This document shows, in pieces, positions 44,575 to 53,257 of a stretch of 64,000 nt of DNA (positions are counted from its first letter, which is position 1; each line of letters opens with the position of its first letter). A program made the position numbers and the translations under genes. This DNA is from an uncultured Acinetobacter sp. (GTDB lineage: Bacteria; Pseudomonadota; Gammaproteobacteria; Pseudomonadales; Moraxellaceae), in contig NZ_CANLSL010000005.1 in assembly GCF_947493735.1 (NCBI RefSeq), positions 62,001 to 126,000 on the forward strand, in the 5' to 3' direction. The notes under the pieces were generated by a model. That model had not been told where the DNA came from and did not search any database. It saw only the letters and a program-made list of their open reading frames with translations.

Positions 44575-45272
44575 TGTTTCAGCTCCTCATTTTTTTCATC
44601 CGCAATTTCAAGCTCAGACATGTAGCGATAGGTTTTCGCCTTAGCTTCCATCTTTAATTGAGGCACTTCACTACCTGCACCTTTTTCAGTGCTTACCGTG
44701 AAGTCATGCAAAGTCACAATACGAGGCAATGCCGCAACAGAACTTACAAAAGCGCCCATGCTGTGGTAATTACCATGAACTTGCATATCGATTGGTAATT
44801 CAATAAAGACCTCTTGTTTCACTTCAGGTTGTAGCTTAATGTTTTTAAACTCAAGACCTGAAGACACACCCGCCATATTGATATCTTCAACCAAGCCTGG
44901 AATTTCAGTCTCTTTCGGAAGTTGCTCAAGCTGTTGATTGAATTGCACTTCCATTAATTCCACTTGCTGTTTGTATTGCAACAAGTTACGCAGTTTCGAA
45001 TCTTTATCACGAAACTCATTGAGCAGATTCGCTTCTTGCGCTTCAGCATTGGCAATATCTTCACGAACGCCCTTAATCGCTAGAAAGTATGCTGCAATTA
45101 ATATCAACAGCAGAATAAACACATATACCGTCACTTTAACCGATGTTGGCCAAGCGCCGATATTATCCATATCCATTTGTTGTAGCTGTTGAACATAACG
45201 TTCAAAAGAAAAGCCTTTTTTCTTGGTTGGCTCAAACTCATCCATTTGATTTACATTATTATCCAAACTCAT
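44571..45272 (-). CDS. pilO: type IV pilus inner-membrane protein PilO
   Basis: single TM, coiled coil, cluster position. Confidence 0.92.
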   Translation of the reverse strand: MSLDNNVNQMDEFEPTKKKGFSFERYVQQLQQMDMDNIGAWPTSVKVTVYVFILLLILIAAYFLAIKGVREDIANAEAQEANLLNEFRDKDSKLRNLLQYKQQVELMEVQFNQQLEQLPKETEIPGLVEDINMAGVSSGLEFKNIKLQPEVKQEVFIELPIDMQVHGNYHSMGAFVSSVAALPRIVTLHDFTVSTEKGAGSEVPQLKMEAKAKTYRYMSELEIADEKNEELKQ

Positions 45273-45892
45273 GGCGCCACCTTCATTTCTTCAGGCATGG
45301 TATCTGTCGATACTGTGCTGTATTCATCCAAGTCCACAGTCACATCAAACACGCCATAAGCATCTTCTTCACGTGGGAGCACTGCACCTTGTTGTACTGG
45401 CTTCACTTCCACAGCTTCAAAAGAGTTCATAAATGCATTTCTAAACCATGGAGATGCATCTAAGTTCCGCAAAAAGTCTGAGACCACATTTGGATCTTGC
45501 GCCTTACCTTTTAATGTAAATTTATTTTCTTTACGAGAAAACTCCGTCACATACATATTTGATGGCGTAAGTTTTGCCAACTCATCAAAAACATGCACAA
45601 TGACTGGACGCACACCTTGCAAGTCTTGAATCAGCTTCATACGCTCAACAATCTGCTCTTTACGCTCTTGCAAGCCATCCAGTTCTTTTAACTGACGATC
45701 TAATTGTTGATTGGCAGCCACTACGGCCTGATTGGCATCATTTTGATCTTGCAGTTGATTGTTAAAAAACAACCAAATCAATCCCGACAAGACCACCCCA
45801 AGCAATGCAACTGCACCGCTAATTGCAAAAAATTCTTTTTTTCGCCGCTCTCGAAGCGCTTCACGCCATGGCAGCAGGTTTATTTTAGCCAT
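45269..45892 (-). CDS. pilN: type IV pilus protein PilN
   Basis: MAKINLLPWREALRERRKKEFF motif. Confidence 0.93.
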   Translation of the reverse strand: MAKINLLPWREALRERRKKEFFAISGAVALLGVVLSGLIWLFFNNQLQDQNDANQAVVAANQQLDRQLKELDGLQERKEQIVERMKLIQDLQGVRPVIVHVFDELAKLTPSNMYVTEFSRKENKFTLKGKAQDPNVVSDFLRNLDASPWFRNAFMNSFEAVEVKPVQQGAVLPREEDAYGVFDVTVDLDEYSTVSTDTMPEEMKVAP

Positions 45893-46953
45893 TAATCAAA
45901 ACTCCTTAACGCCAAGCCACATGCCACCAATAATGATGACGCATTACGTTCTATTTTTTTTGCGTCGACTTGGGGCGCATACCCCATTCTTAAAAATGGA
46001 TTTGCCAAAGTCACACGATAACCCAAGTTATCTTGTAAAAGTTTCGACAACCCAGGAATTTGCGCACCACCACCTGCAAGTAAGAGGTGATCGATTTCAG
46101 AATATTGTGACGATGAAAAGAAGAATTGTAATGAACGCGCTGCTTGTTGTGCTAACCCAACCATAAACGGATAAAGCACTTCAGTTTCATAATCATCAGG
46201 CAAATTGCGCTCTTCTTTGGCATAGGTCGCTTCTTCCAGACCTAGCCCGTAGCGCTGTTGAATTTCATGGGTCAGTTGTTTACCACCAAAGCTTTGCTCA
46301 CGACTATAAATAACTTCACCTTGATGCAAAACTGTAAGCGTAGTTTGCGAATGACCTATATCTAATACACCAACCAACTTCGTTCCAATTGGCAAACTAT
46401 CTGAAATTAAAGCATATGCTCGTTCCAATGCATAAGAGTCGACATCCATGATTTTCGGCTTTAATCCAGCCAACTCAATCACTTCAGATCGATTTTCAAC
46501 ATTTTCACTACGAGTTGCAACTAATAGGACATCAACATGATTAGGATTTTTTTCATTAATTCTTATAATTTCAAAATCTAGACTAACTTCATCTAATGGG
46601 TACGGAATGTATTGTTCTGCATCCATACGGATCTGAACCTCACGTTCATCATCCCCCATGTCTGCATCCATTTCGATGACTTTGGTGATAACCGTAACTG
46701 TAGGTACAGCAGCAGCAACTTCCTTGGTACTTGGATTCGCAAGATTATAGACACGCTCTAAAATTTCACCCACACTTTCCGCTTGCATGATGTTTTTATC
46801 CAACACATCATTCTCAGCCAATGGCAGTGTCCCAAACGCTTCGACCTGATACTTTCCATCTTTACGACCAAGCTGAATAAGCTTTACAGAAGTAGAACCA
46901 ATGTCTACACCTATAACACCCCTTGATGATTTAGAATTTAACTTGAACACCAT
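45892..46953 (-). CDS. pilM: type IV pilus protein PilM
   Basis: GVIGVDIGSTSVKLIQLGR actin-like ATPase; cluster position. Confidence 0.93.
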   Translation of the reverse strand: MVFKLNSKSSRGVIGVDIGSTSVKLIQLGRKDGKYQVEAFGTLPLAENDVLDKNIMQAESVGEILERVYNLANPSTKEVAAAVPTVTVITKVIEMDADMGDDEREVQIRMDAEQYIPYPLDEVSLDFEIIRINEKNPNHVDVLLVATRSENVENRSEVIELAGLKPKIMDVDSYALERAYALISDSLPIGTKLVGVLDIGHSQTTLTVLHQGEVIYSREQSFGGKQLTHEIQQRYGLGLEEATYAKEERNLPDDYETEVLYPFMVGLAQQAARSLQFFFSSSQYSEIDHLLLAGGGAQIPGLSKLLQDNLGYRVTLANPFLRMGYAPQVDAKKIERNASSLLVACGLALRSFD

Positions 46954-47102
46954 TCTATTCCCTATTGTTTTTTATCCCCATGTTCGATTATGCACTATTT
47001 TTTTTACAGTGAGTAGCATTTTGTTACTAACAATATTAAGAGTTAACAGTTATACTTACTATTTTCCAACACACCCCAATTACCCATTAAAACCTACTTA
47101 TT

Positions 47103-49763
47103 ATGAAAATGCTATCCTCTCAGGGAAAGATTCATCCTTTTTTTGCAATCTTGATTTTAATCCTGCTTGTTATCCCGATGGCATTCTATGGCATGTATCT
47201 TTATATTGCGCCATCGCTTCCAAATATGAGTAGCTTGCAAAAAGCCCCACTGGAAAAACCACTGCAAATTTATACCAAAGATGACGTACTCATTGCAGAA
47301 TTTGGCGATAGACTTTCAATTCCTGTGAAGTATGAAGATATTCCCCAAGATGTGATTTATGCATTTCTTGCTGCAGAAGATTCTGCATTTTTTGAACACA
47401 GTGGCGTGAGTTTAAAAGGACTTGGGCGTGCTGTCAGCGAAACCATCAGTGGTTCATCACAAACTGGTGGCTCAACCATTACCATGCAGGTGGCTAAAAA
47501 TTATTATTTATCTCCTGAACGCACACTGCGCCGTAAATTGACTGAGATTTTTTTAGCACGAAAAATTGAACAAAATCTACCTAAAGAAGAAATCTTCACT
47601 TTATATGTCAATAAAATTTTCTTAGGAAAAAACGCTTACGGCATTCAAGCCGCCGCACGAATTTATTACAATAAAAGCTTAGAACAACTGACTTTGGCTG
47701 AAAAAGCCATGATTGCTGGCTTACCCAAAGCACCCTCAAAATACAATCCCGTTGCCAATCCTGAACGTGCTCTTGAACGACGCAATTGGATTTTAGGACG
47801 CATGTTGCAACTCGGTTATATCAACCAGAAGCAATACGAGATTGCAATTGCCGAGCCGATTCGACTCAAGCTCCTAGATCGAAAAGTTCAAACCAAATAT
47901 CCTTATCTTGCAGAACTGACTCGCCGTGAATTGGTAGATCGCTTTGGCAAACATGTCATTAACTCAGGATTTAAAGTTTACACCACTGTCACGAGCTACC
48001 GCCAAGAAACAGCAGAAGAAGCTGTCCGAGATGGACTAGAAGCTTATGATCGCCGTCATGGCTGGCGTGGTGCGGAAGCACACGACAAACCATTAAAAGA
48101 CTTTTTTATCGTCGGCGACATGCACCCTGCCCAAGTTATTAAAGTGAATAATAGTAGCTTTGAAGCAATGCTCAAAGATGGCAAAACGGTCACGATCCCT
48201 TGGTCTGGTATGAATTGGGTGCGCCTATATCGTAATGCCAACAATCCAGGACCTGCCGCAGGAAATGCTTCGCAAATCGTCAAAGTCAATGATATTGTTC
48301 GACTTCGCCCCAATGCGGATAAAAGTGCTTGGCGCTTAACACAAATTCCAAAAGTACAAGGGCAGTTGGTGGCGATCAACCCAAACAATGGCGCACTCGA
48401 AGCCGTCGTTGGTGGCTATAATTTTTATTATTCAAAATTCAACCGCGCAACCCAAGGCTGGCGTCAACCAGGATCTACCATTAAGCCTTTCGTATATGCG
48501 CTTGCACTTGAACGCGGCATGACACCATACACGATGGTAGACGACAACCCAATTCGCATTGGAAAATGGTCTCCTCGCAACTCAGATGGTCGTTACCTCG
48601 GACGTATTACTTTGCGCCGTGCTTTATACCTCTCTCGAAATACGGTTTCTGTCAGATTGCTACAAAATGTAGGCATTGAGCGCACACGCCAATTTTTGAT
48701 GGATATTGGTCTACATGATGATCAAATTCCACGCAACTATACTATCGCGCTTGGTACACCACAGGTCTTACCGCTTCAAATGGCAACAGGCTATGCAACG
48801 TTTGCTAATGGTGGCTATCGAGTACAGCCCTATTTTATTGACCGTATTGAAGACGGTTTTGGTGAAACAATATTTAAGGCAGATCCTGCATACGCATGTA
48901 TCAGCTGTGTTTCTGATTCATCGGGCACAAAAGCGCAAGTAGAGGTCGACGAGAATAATCTCGTTGCAGAAGAAGTTACTGAGATCACCAATGATTCATC
49001 TGGTAAAATTACCAATAATCAAACGACTGCACCAACCACCACACAAAGTAATCAATTTGCAGGTCAATATCGCCAAGCCGATCGTATTTTAAAATCAAGC
49101 TCAGCATTTGATATGGCTAACATTTTACGTGATGTCATCCAACATGGTACTGGACGTGCAGCACTACGTATTGGTCGAAGTGATTTAGGCGGAAAAACTG
49201 GTACCACCAATGATGCAAAAGATGCTTGGTTTGCAGGATTTAATGGCAATTTAGTTGCTGTCGCATGGGTTGGCTTTGATGCTCCAAGCACACTAGGACG
49301 TCGTGAATACGGTGGCGTTGCCGCACTACCGATTTGGATCAACTTTATGGCAGGTGCATTAAAGAATGAACCACACGCATGGGTGAAATTAGATAAAAAC
49401 GCAGATGATACAGTGAGCGAATTATTCGATCAAACTGGAAATCTTGCAGAAGCACGTCGTCAGCAACGTGAAACACCACCACTTGCTCGACCACTTTATC
49501 GTCCTGCACCGCAAACCACGCTAGATTCATTAATTGCACGCTTTCAACAAGACTTCCAAGACGATGTGACAGATCAACCACTGACTACAGAAAGTGACGC
49601 ACCTCCTGCGCTAAATTTACCGAATACACCAACTCAAGCACCGTCAACGCAAGCAACACTGCCGAATAACTCAGGCAATGCTTCGCCACCACCAACTAGC
49701 ACGCCTACTCCACAACAAAATAATGGCAATAACGCGCAAGCAAATCCAAACAGTATCTTCTAA
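47103..49763 (+). CDS. ponA: penicillin-binding protein 1A
   Basis: transglycosylase EDSAFFEHSGV...GGSTITMQVAKN; transpeptidase motifs WRQPGSTIKPF (STIK), SRN, GGKTGTTNDAKDAWF (KTGT). Confidence 0.95.
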   Translation: MKMLSSQGKIHPFFAILILILLVIPMAFYGMYLYIAPSLPNMSSLQKAPLEKPLQIYTKDDVLIAEFGDRLSIPVKYEDIPQDVIYAFLAAEDSAFFEHSGVSLKGLGRAVSETISGSSQTGGSTITMQVAKNYYLSPERTLRRKLTEIFLARKIEQNLPKEEIFTLYVNKIFLGKNAYGIQAAARIYYNKSLEQLTLAEKAMIAGLPKAPSKYNPVANPERALERRNWILGRMLQLGYINQKQYEIAIAEPIRLKLLDRKVQTKYPYLAELTRRELVDRFGKHVINSGFKVYTTVTSYRQETAEEAVRDGLEAYDRRHGWRGAEAHDKPLKDFFIVGDMHPAQVIKVNNSSFEAMLKDGKTVTIPWSGMNWVRLYRNANNPGPAAGNASQIVKVNDIVRLRPNADKSAWRLTQIPKVQGQLVAINPNNGALEAVVGGYNFYYSKFNRATQGWRQPGSTIKPFVYALALERGMTPYTMVDDNPIRIGKWSPRNSDGRYLGRITLRRALYLSRNTVSVRLLQNVGIERTRQFLMDIGLHDDQIPRNYTIALGTPQVLPLQMATGYATFANGGYRVQPYFIDRIEDGFGETIFKADPAYACISCVSDSSGTKAQVEVDENNLVAEEVTEITNDSSGKITNNQTTAPTTTQSNQFAGQYRQADRILKSSSAFDMANILRDVIQHGTGRAALRIGRSDLGGKTGTTNDAKDAWFAGFNGNLVAVAWVGFDAPSTLGRREYGGVAALPIWINFMAGALKNEPHAWVKLDKNADDTVSELFDQTGNLAEARRQQRETPPLARPLYRPAPQTTLDSLIARFQQDFQDDVTDQPLTTESDAPPALNLPNTPTQAPSTQATLPNNSGNASPPPTSTPTPQQNNGNNAQANPNSIF

Positions 49764-49790
49764 TCAGGATTTACATTTACCCTCAACAGT

Positions 49791-49822
49791 AAAAAGCCCA
49801 TTCATATGAATGGGCTTTTTAA
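49791..49822. terminator. bidirectional terminator ponA/mlaC
   Basis: aaaaagcccattcatatgaatgggcttttt. Confidence 0.9.
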
Positions 49823-49848
49823 TATCAATCGCTTATTTGACGCTTAGC

Positions 49849-50526
49849 TTATTTACTACCTGCTTCTGCATTTGGTTTAAAGCTCGCAATCGCTTTATCA
49901 ATATTGCCACCGCTTTGCTGTACGTTCGCTTTAAACTGGTCACGGAAAGTCAACGCCATATCAATACCACTTACATTGATGTTGCGGATTTTCCATTGAT
50001 TATTTTTGTCGATCAACTGAAAGCTTACTGGAATCTTATTGCCATTATTGGCTTTAAAATCCATTGTGACTATAGGATATTTTGCACCAGTATTTCGATA
50101 TGGACGCAATGTATAACCTTCATTATTATATTGCGCCAAACCTTTGGCATAGGTCTTAATTACGCTATCACGGAAGTTTTTGGTAAAACGACCACGTTGC
50201 TCTGCCGTACTGTATTGATTTGAATAGTATTGCCCCATCACTAGACGCGAAAAACCTTGCACATCAACATGTGGTTCAATATTTTGCGCCACGATTTTGT
50301 TGATCAAAGTATTATTATTAAGGTTTGCTTTGTTTTGCTTCAGCTCAACAATTAGCTTATCAGAAATACGTTTTACGAAGTCTGATGGTGCTTCTGATGG
50401 TGCAGCAAAAGCCATTGAACTCGCCAACATACCTGCGAGTGACAAACTTAATGTCGCTGTTTTTATTGTCACTGCTTTTGCTGTAACTGCTTCTTTGACA
50501 ACTGCTTTCATGAAAGTCATGTTCAT
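49849..50526 (-). CDS. mlaC: phospholipid-binding protein MlaC
   Basis: MlaC/Ttg2D fold features (FSRLVMGQYYSNQYSTAEQRGRFTKNFRDSVIKTYAKGLAQYNN); operon with mlaFED. Confidence 0.9.
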   Translation of the reverse strand: MNMTFMKAVVKEAVTAKAVTIKTATLSLSLAGMLASSMAFAAPSEAPSDFVKRISDKLIVELKQNKANLNNNTLINKIVAQNIEPHVDVQGFSRLVMGQYYSNQYSTAEQRGRFTKNFRDSVIKTYAKGLAQYNNEGYTLRPYRNTGAKYPIVTMDFKANNGNKIPVSFQLIDKNNQWKIRNINVSGIDMALTFRDQFKANVQQSGGNIDKAIASFKPNAEAGSK

Positions 50527-50543
50527 TCACTCCTAACTATTCA

Positions 50544-51290
50544 TCACTCATCGATAAACGATGGTTCATCTTGACTCGTTGTCGGCTCAGTAGCCGTTTG
50601 ATTGCTTGATTGACTCGCAGTTGCTTCAACTGCTGTATCCTCACTTACCACATCTTCACTTGAACTCTCTGTGCTAGTAGACTTCGACTGTGAAGAACCT
50701 GTAATAAACTTATTCACCAAGTCTTCTATTTCAACAGTACCTTGAGTTTGTGTTTCAGGGAAACTGCCACCTTGTGGGATATAGGTAAATGCACCACCTG
50801 GCTCAATCTTGAGATACTTCTCACCGATAATGCCGTTGGTAGCGACCTTTATATAAGCATCTTGATCGATAGTCGTGATGTTCTTCATGTTATCAATAAG
50901 TTGCTTTTCCATTACCTTTTGTTGCTCAGGTGATGCTTCTGTATAGTCATAGCTATATTTCAGATCTTCCATCGCATTGGCTTCAACTTGCTTAAATTGT
51001 TCAGCATTAAAGGTGGTGAGTGATTTATCCATCGCAATGGTCACGACCGCACGATGTGATAATGGATCAAGTTCAATCTTGCTGACTTGCCCAACTTTTA
51101 CACCACTAATAGTCACCTTGGCACGTTCTTTCAAGCCACTAATATTGTCGATCTTGGCACTCAGGTTGTAGCTTTCACCCATGGTACTACCTGCCAAACC
51201 ACTGACACGCATCGCCAATAAAAATAATGCTGCTGCAAATAAAATTACAAATATTCCAACGGCCAGTTCAACTGTACGTGTTTTCATCAT
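50544..51290 (-). CDS. mlaD: MCE-domain lipid transport protein MlaD
   Basis: RTVELAVGIFVILFAAALFLLAMRVSG, MCE domain (VTISGVKVGQVSKIELDP). Confidence 0.93.
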   Translation of the reverse strand: MMKTRTVELAVGIFVILFAAALFLLAMRVSGLAGSTMGESYNLSAKIDNISGLKERAKVTISGVKVGQVSKIELDPLSHRAVVTIAMDKSLTTFNAEQFKQVEANAMEDLKYSYDYTEASPEQQKVMEKQLIDNMKNITTIDQDAYIKVATNGIIGEKYLKIEPGGAFTYIPQGGSFPETQTQGTVEIEDLVNKFITGSSQSKSTSTESSSEDVVSEDTAVEATASQSSNQTATEPTTSQDEPSFIDE

Positions 51291-52066
51291 AAACCTCCGA
51301 ACATGACCGCAGTCAACACAAAATCAAATCCTAAAACACAGAGCGACGAGTACACTACGGTACGTGTCATCGCTGTTGCAATTCCTTCAGGTGTCGGCTC
51401 GCAGGCATAACCTTGATAGACTGCAATCCACGTACAAATTACTGCAAACACAATGCTCTTGATAATGGTGCCATTAAAGACATCTTTCCAAAACACCACA
51501 GAAGACTGCATGCTATTCCAAAATGAGCCTTCATCCGAGCCCAAGAAATCTACGCCGACAAATTTTCCACCCAGAATACCAACGGCAGCAAAAATCACGG
51601 TCAACATCGGCAAGCTAAAAATACCCGCCCAAAGACGTGGTGAAACGATTTGCTTTAATGGATCAACACCAATCATTTCCATACTAGCAAGCTGTTCAGT
51701 TTGCTTCATTGAGCCAATTTCTGCAGTCAATGCCGAACCTGCACGACCTGCAAATAATAATGCAGCAACTACAGGTGCAAGCTCACGAAGCAAAGTCAAC
51801 GCCACCGCTGTACCAAGCATGGCTTCGCTACCAAAGGTGACTAAGATACTGTACATCTGCAAACCAAGCACTGCACCGATGAATAAACCAGAAACCGTAA
51901 TGATCAATAATGACAACACGCCGACACGGTACATCTGATAAATAAATAGCTTTACGCCTTTCCAAGTTGGCAAAGACATCAGCACTTGGATCAACATCAT
52001 CGCTGCATAGCCGATACCTTGTACCCGACCAATCAAACGACGGCCTAAAGTCGCAACTGCGTTCAT
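51287..52066 (-). CDS. mlaE: lipid asymmetry ABC transporter permease MlaE
   Basis: LTVSGLFIGAVLGLQ-type permease, GSMKQTEQLASMEMIGVDPLKQIVSPR. Confidence 0.93.
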   Translation of the reverse strand: MNAVATLGRRLIGRVQGIGYAAMMLIQVLMSLPTWKGVKLFIYQMYRVGVLSLLIITVSGLFIGAVLGLQMYSILVTFGSEAMLGTAVALTLLRELAPVVAALLFAGRAGSALTAEIGSMKQTEQLASMEMIGVDPLKQIVSPRLWAGIFSLPMLTVIFAAVGILGGKFVGVDFLGSDEGSFWNSMQSSVVFWKDVFNGTIIKSIVFAVICTWIAVYQGYACEPTPEGIATAMTRTVVYSSLCVLGFDFVLTAVMFGGL

Positions 52067-52884
52067 TGCGCACCTCCAAGTTTGATGGCATCAGGCATAC
52101 GACTAAACTGATAATCCACAGGACCTTCAACTGAACCCGTCAAAAATTGCTGTACAAATGGTGATGAATGTTGACGCAATTGCTCAGGCGTACCCTCACC
52201 CTGCACTTTTCCTTCAGCAACCACGTAAATATAATCTGCAATTGATAAGGTTTCTTCGACATCATGCGACACGATGATCGTAGTCAAATCCAACGCTTCA
52301 CTTAAAGAGCGGATAAGTCGAGTCAATACGCCCATCACGATCGGATCTTGTCCTGCGAATGGTTCATCGTACATAATCAGCTCAGGATCAAGCGCAATCG
52401 CTCTTGCCAATGCCACACGACGATTCATACCACCTGAAAGCTCTGACGGCATCAAATATTCTGCACCACGCAGTCCAACCGACTCGAGCTTTTGCGATAC
52501 TCGATCTTGGATCGCTGATTCAGACATTTGACGGTGTGCACGAATAGGGAAAGCGACATTTTCAAACACGGTCATGTCTGTAAATAATGCACCACTTTGA
52601 AAAAGCATGCCCATACGAGCACGTGCATCAAACAATTCCTTGCGTGACATTTTGGCAATATCCTGCCCATCAAGCAAAATTTGCCCTTGATCAGGTTTAA
52701 GCTGTCCGCCAATCAATCTTAATAAAGTGGTTTTACCTGTACCTGATGGCCCCATAATCGCAGTAATTTTGCCACGAGCGATCTGCATATCGATACCATC
52801 ATAGATCACTCGATCGCCACGTTGAAAGCTCAGTTTTTTTACTTCGATCAATGCCGCATCATTCGCTGGCATAGATGATTCCAT
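52063..52884 (-). CDS. mlaF: lipid asymmetry ABC transporter ATP-binding protein MlaF
   Basis: IMGPSGTGKTTLLRLIGG Walker A; LSGGMNRRVALARAIALDPELIMYDEPFAGQDPI. Confidence 0.93.
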   Translation of the reverse strand: MESSMPANDAALIEVKKLSFQRGDRVIYDGIDMQIARGKITAIMGPSGTGKTTLLRLIGGQLKPDQGQILLDGQDIAKMSRKELFDARARMGMLFQSGALFTDMTVFENVAFPIRAHRQMSESAIQDRVSQKLESVGLRGAEYLMPSELSGGMNRRVALARAIALDPELIMYDEPFAGQDPIVMGVLTRLIRSLSEALDLTTIIVSHDVEETLSIADYIYVVAEGKVQGEGTPEQLRQHSSPFVQQFLTGSVEGPVDYQFSRMPDAIKLGGAQ

Positions 52885-52958
52885 ATACTTTTTATCCTTG
52901 AGGAAAGTGGTGATTCTACAGAAATATAGCCAAATTAGCGTTATAGTTTTGCTAAAAA

Positions 52959-53117
52959 TTAGTCTTTAAACTCAGTATCAGTTTCTTTTTCGATATCTAT
53001 GGTTAGGGCGTGGATGGACGAAGTCGGTTTATGCGACTGTTTGTAGACTTGTGCACCTAAAAAGAGTGCATTAATCATCACTAAAAACACAAATAAATAT
53101 GGCACAAGCCAACCCAC
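52959..53117 (-). CDS. possible small single-TM protein (about 52 aa)
   Basis: GTG/TTG-start frame reading VGWLVPYLFVFLVMINALFLGAQVYKQSHKPTSSIHALTIDIEKETDTEFKD*; below ORF-track cut-off. Confidence 0.4.
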   Translation of the reverse strand: MGWLVPYLFVFLVMINALFLGAQVYKQSHKPTSSIHALTIDIEKETDTEFKD

Positions 53118-53194
53118 TACCAATAAAAGCCAATCAAATCACGTTTTAATACTATTGCGTGATAATTTTACACCCATTTATTACATTTGAGCAA

Positions 53195-53228
53195 TAAAAA
53201 AAGCACATCTTTCGATATGCTTTTTTTA
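53195..53228 (-). terminator. terminator of the DEAD-box helicase gene
   Basis: aaaaaaagcacatctttcgatatgctttttttatt. Confidence 0.75.
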
Positions 53229-53257
53229 TTTAAAAATCAATCATATATTTGAGTTGA

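Noticed and set aside
51453-51938. 161-aa plus-strand ORF opposite mlaE
   Set aside because: Antisense shadow of a conserved permease gene.
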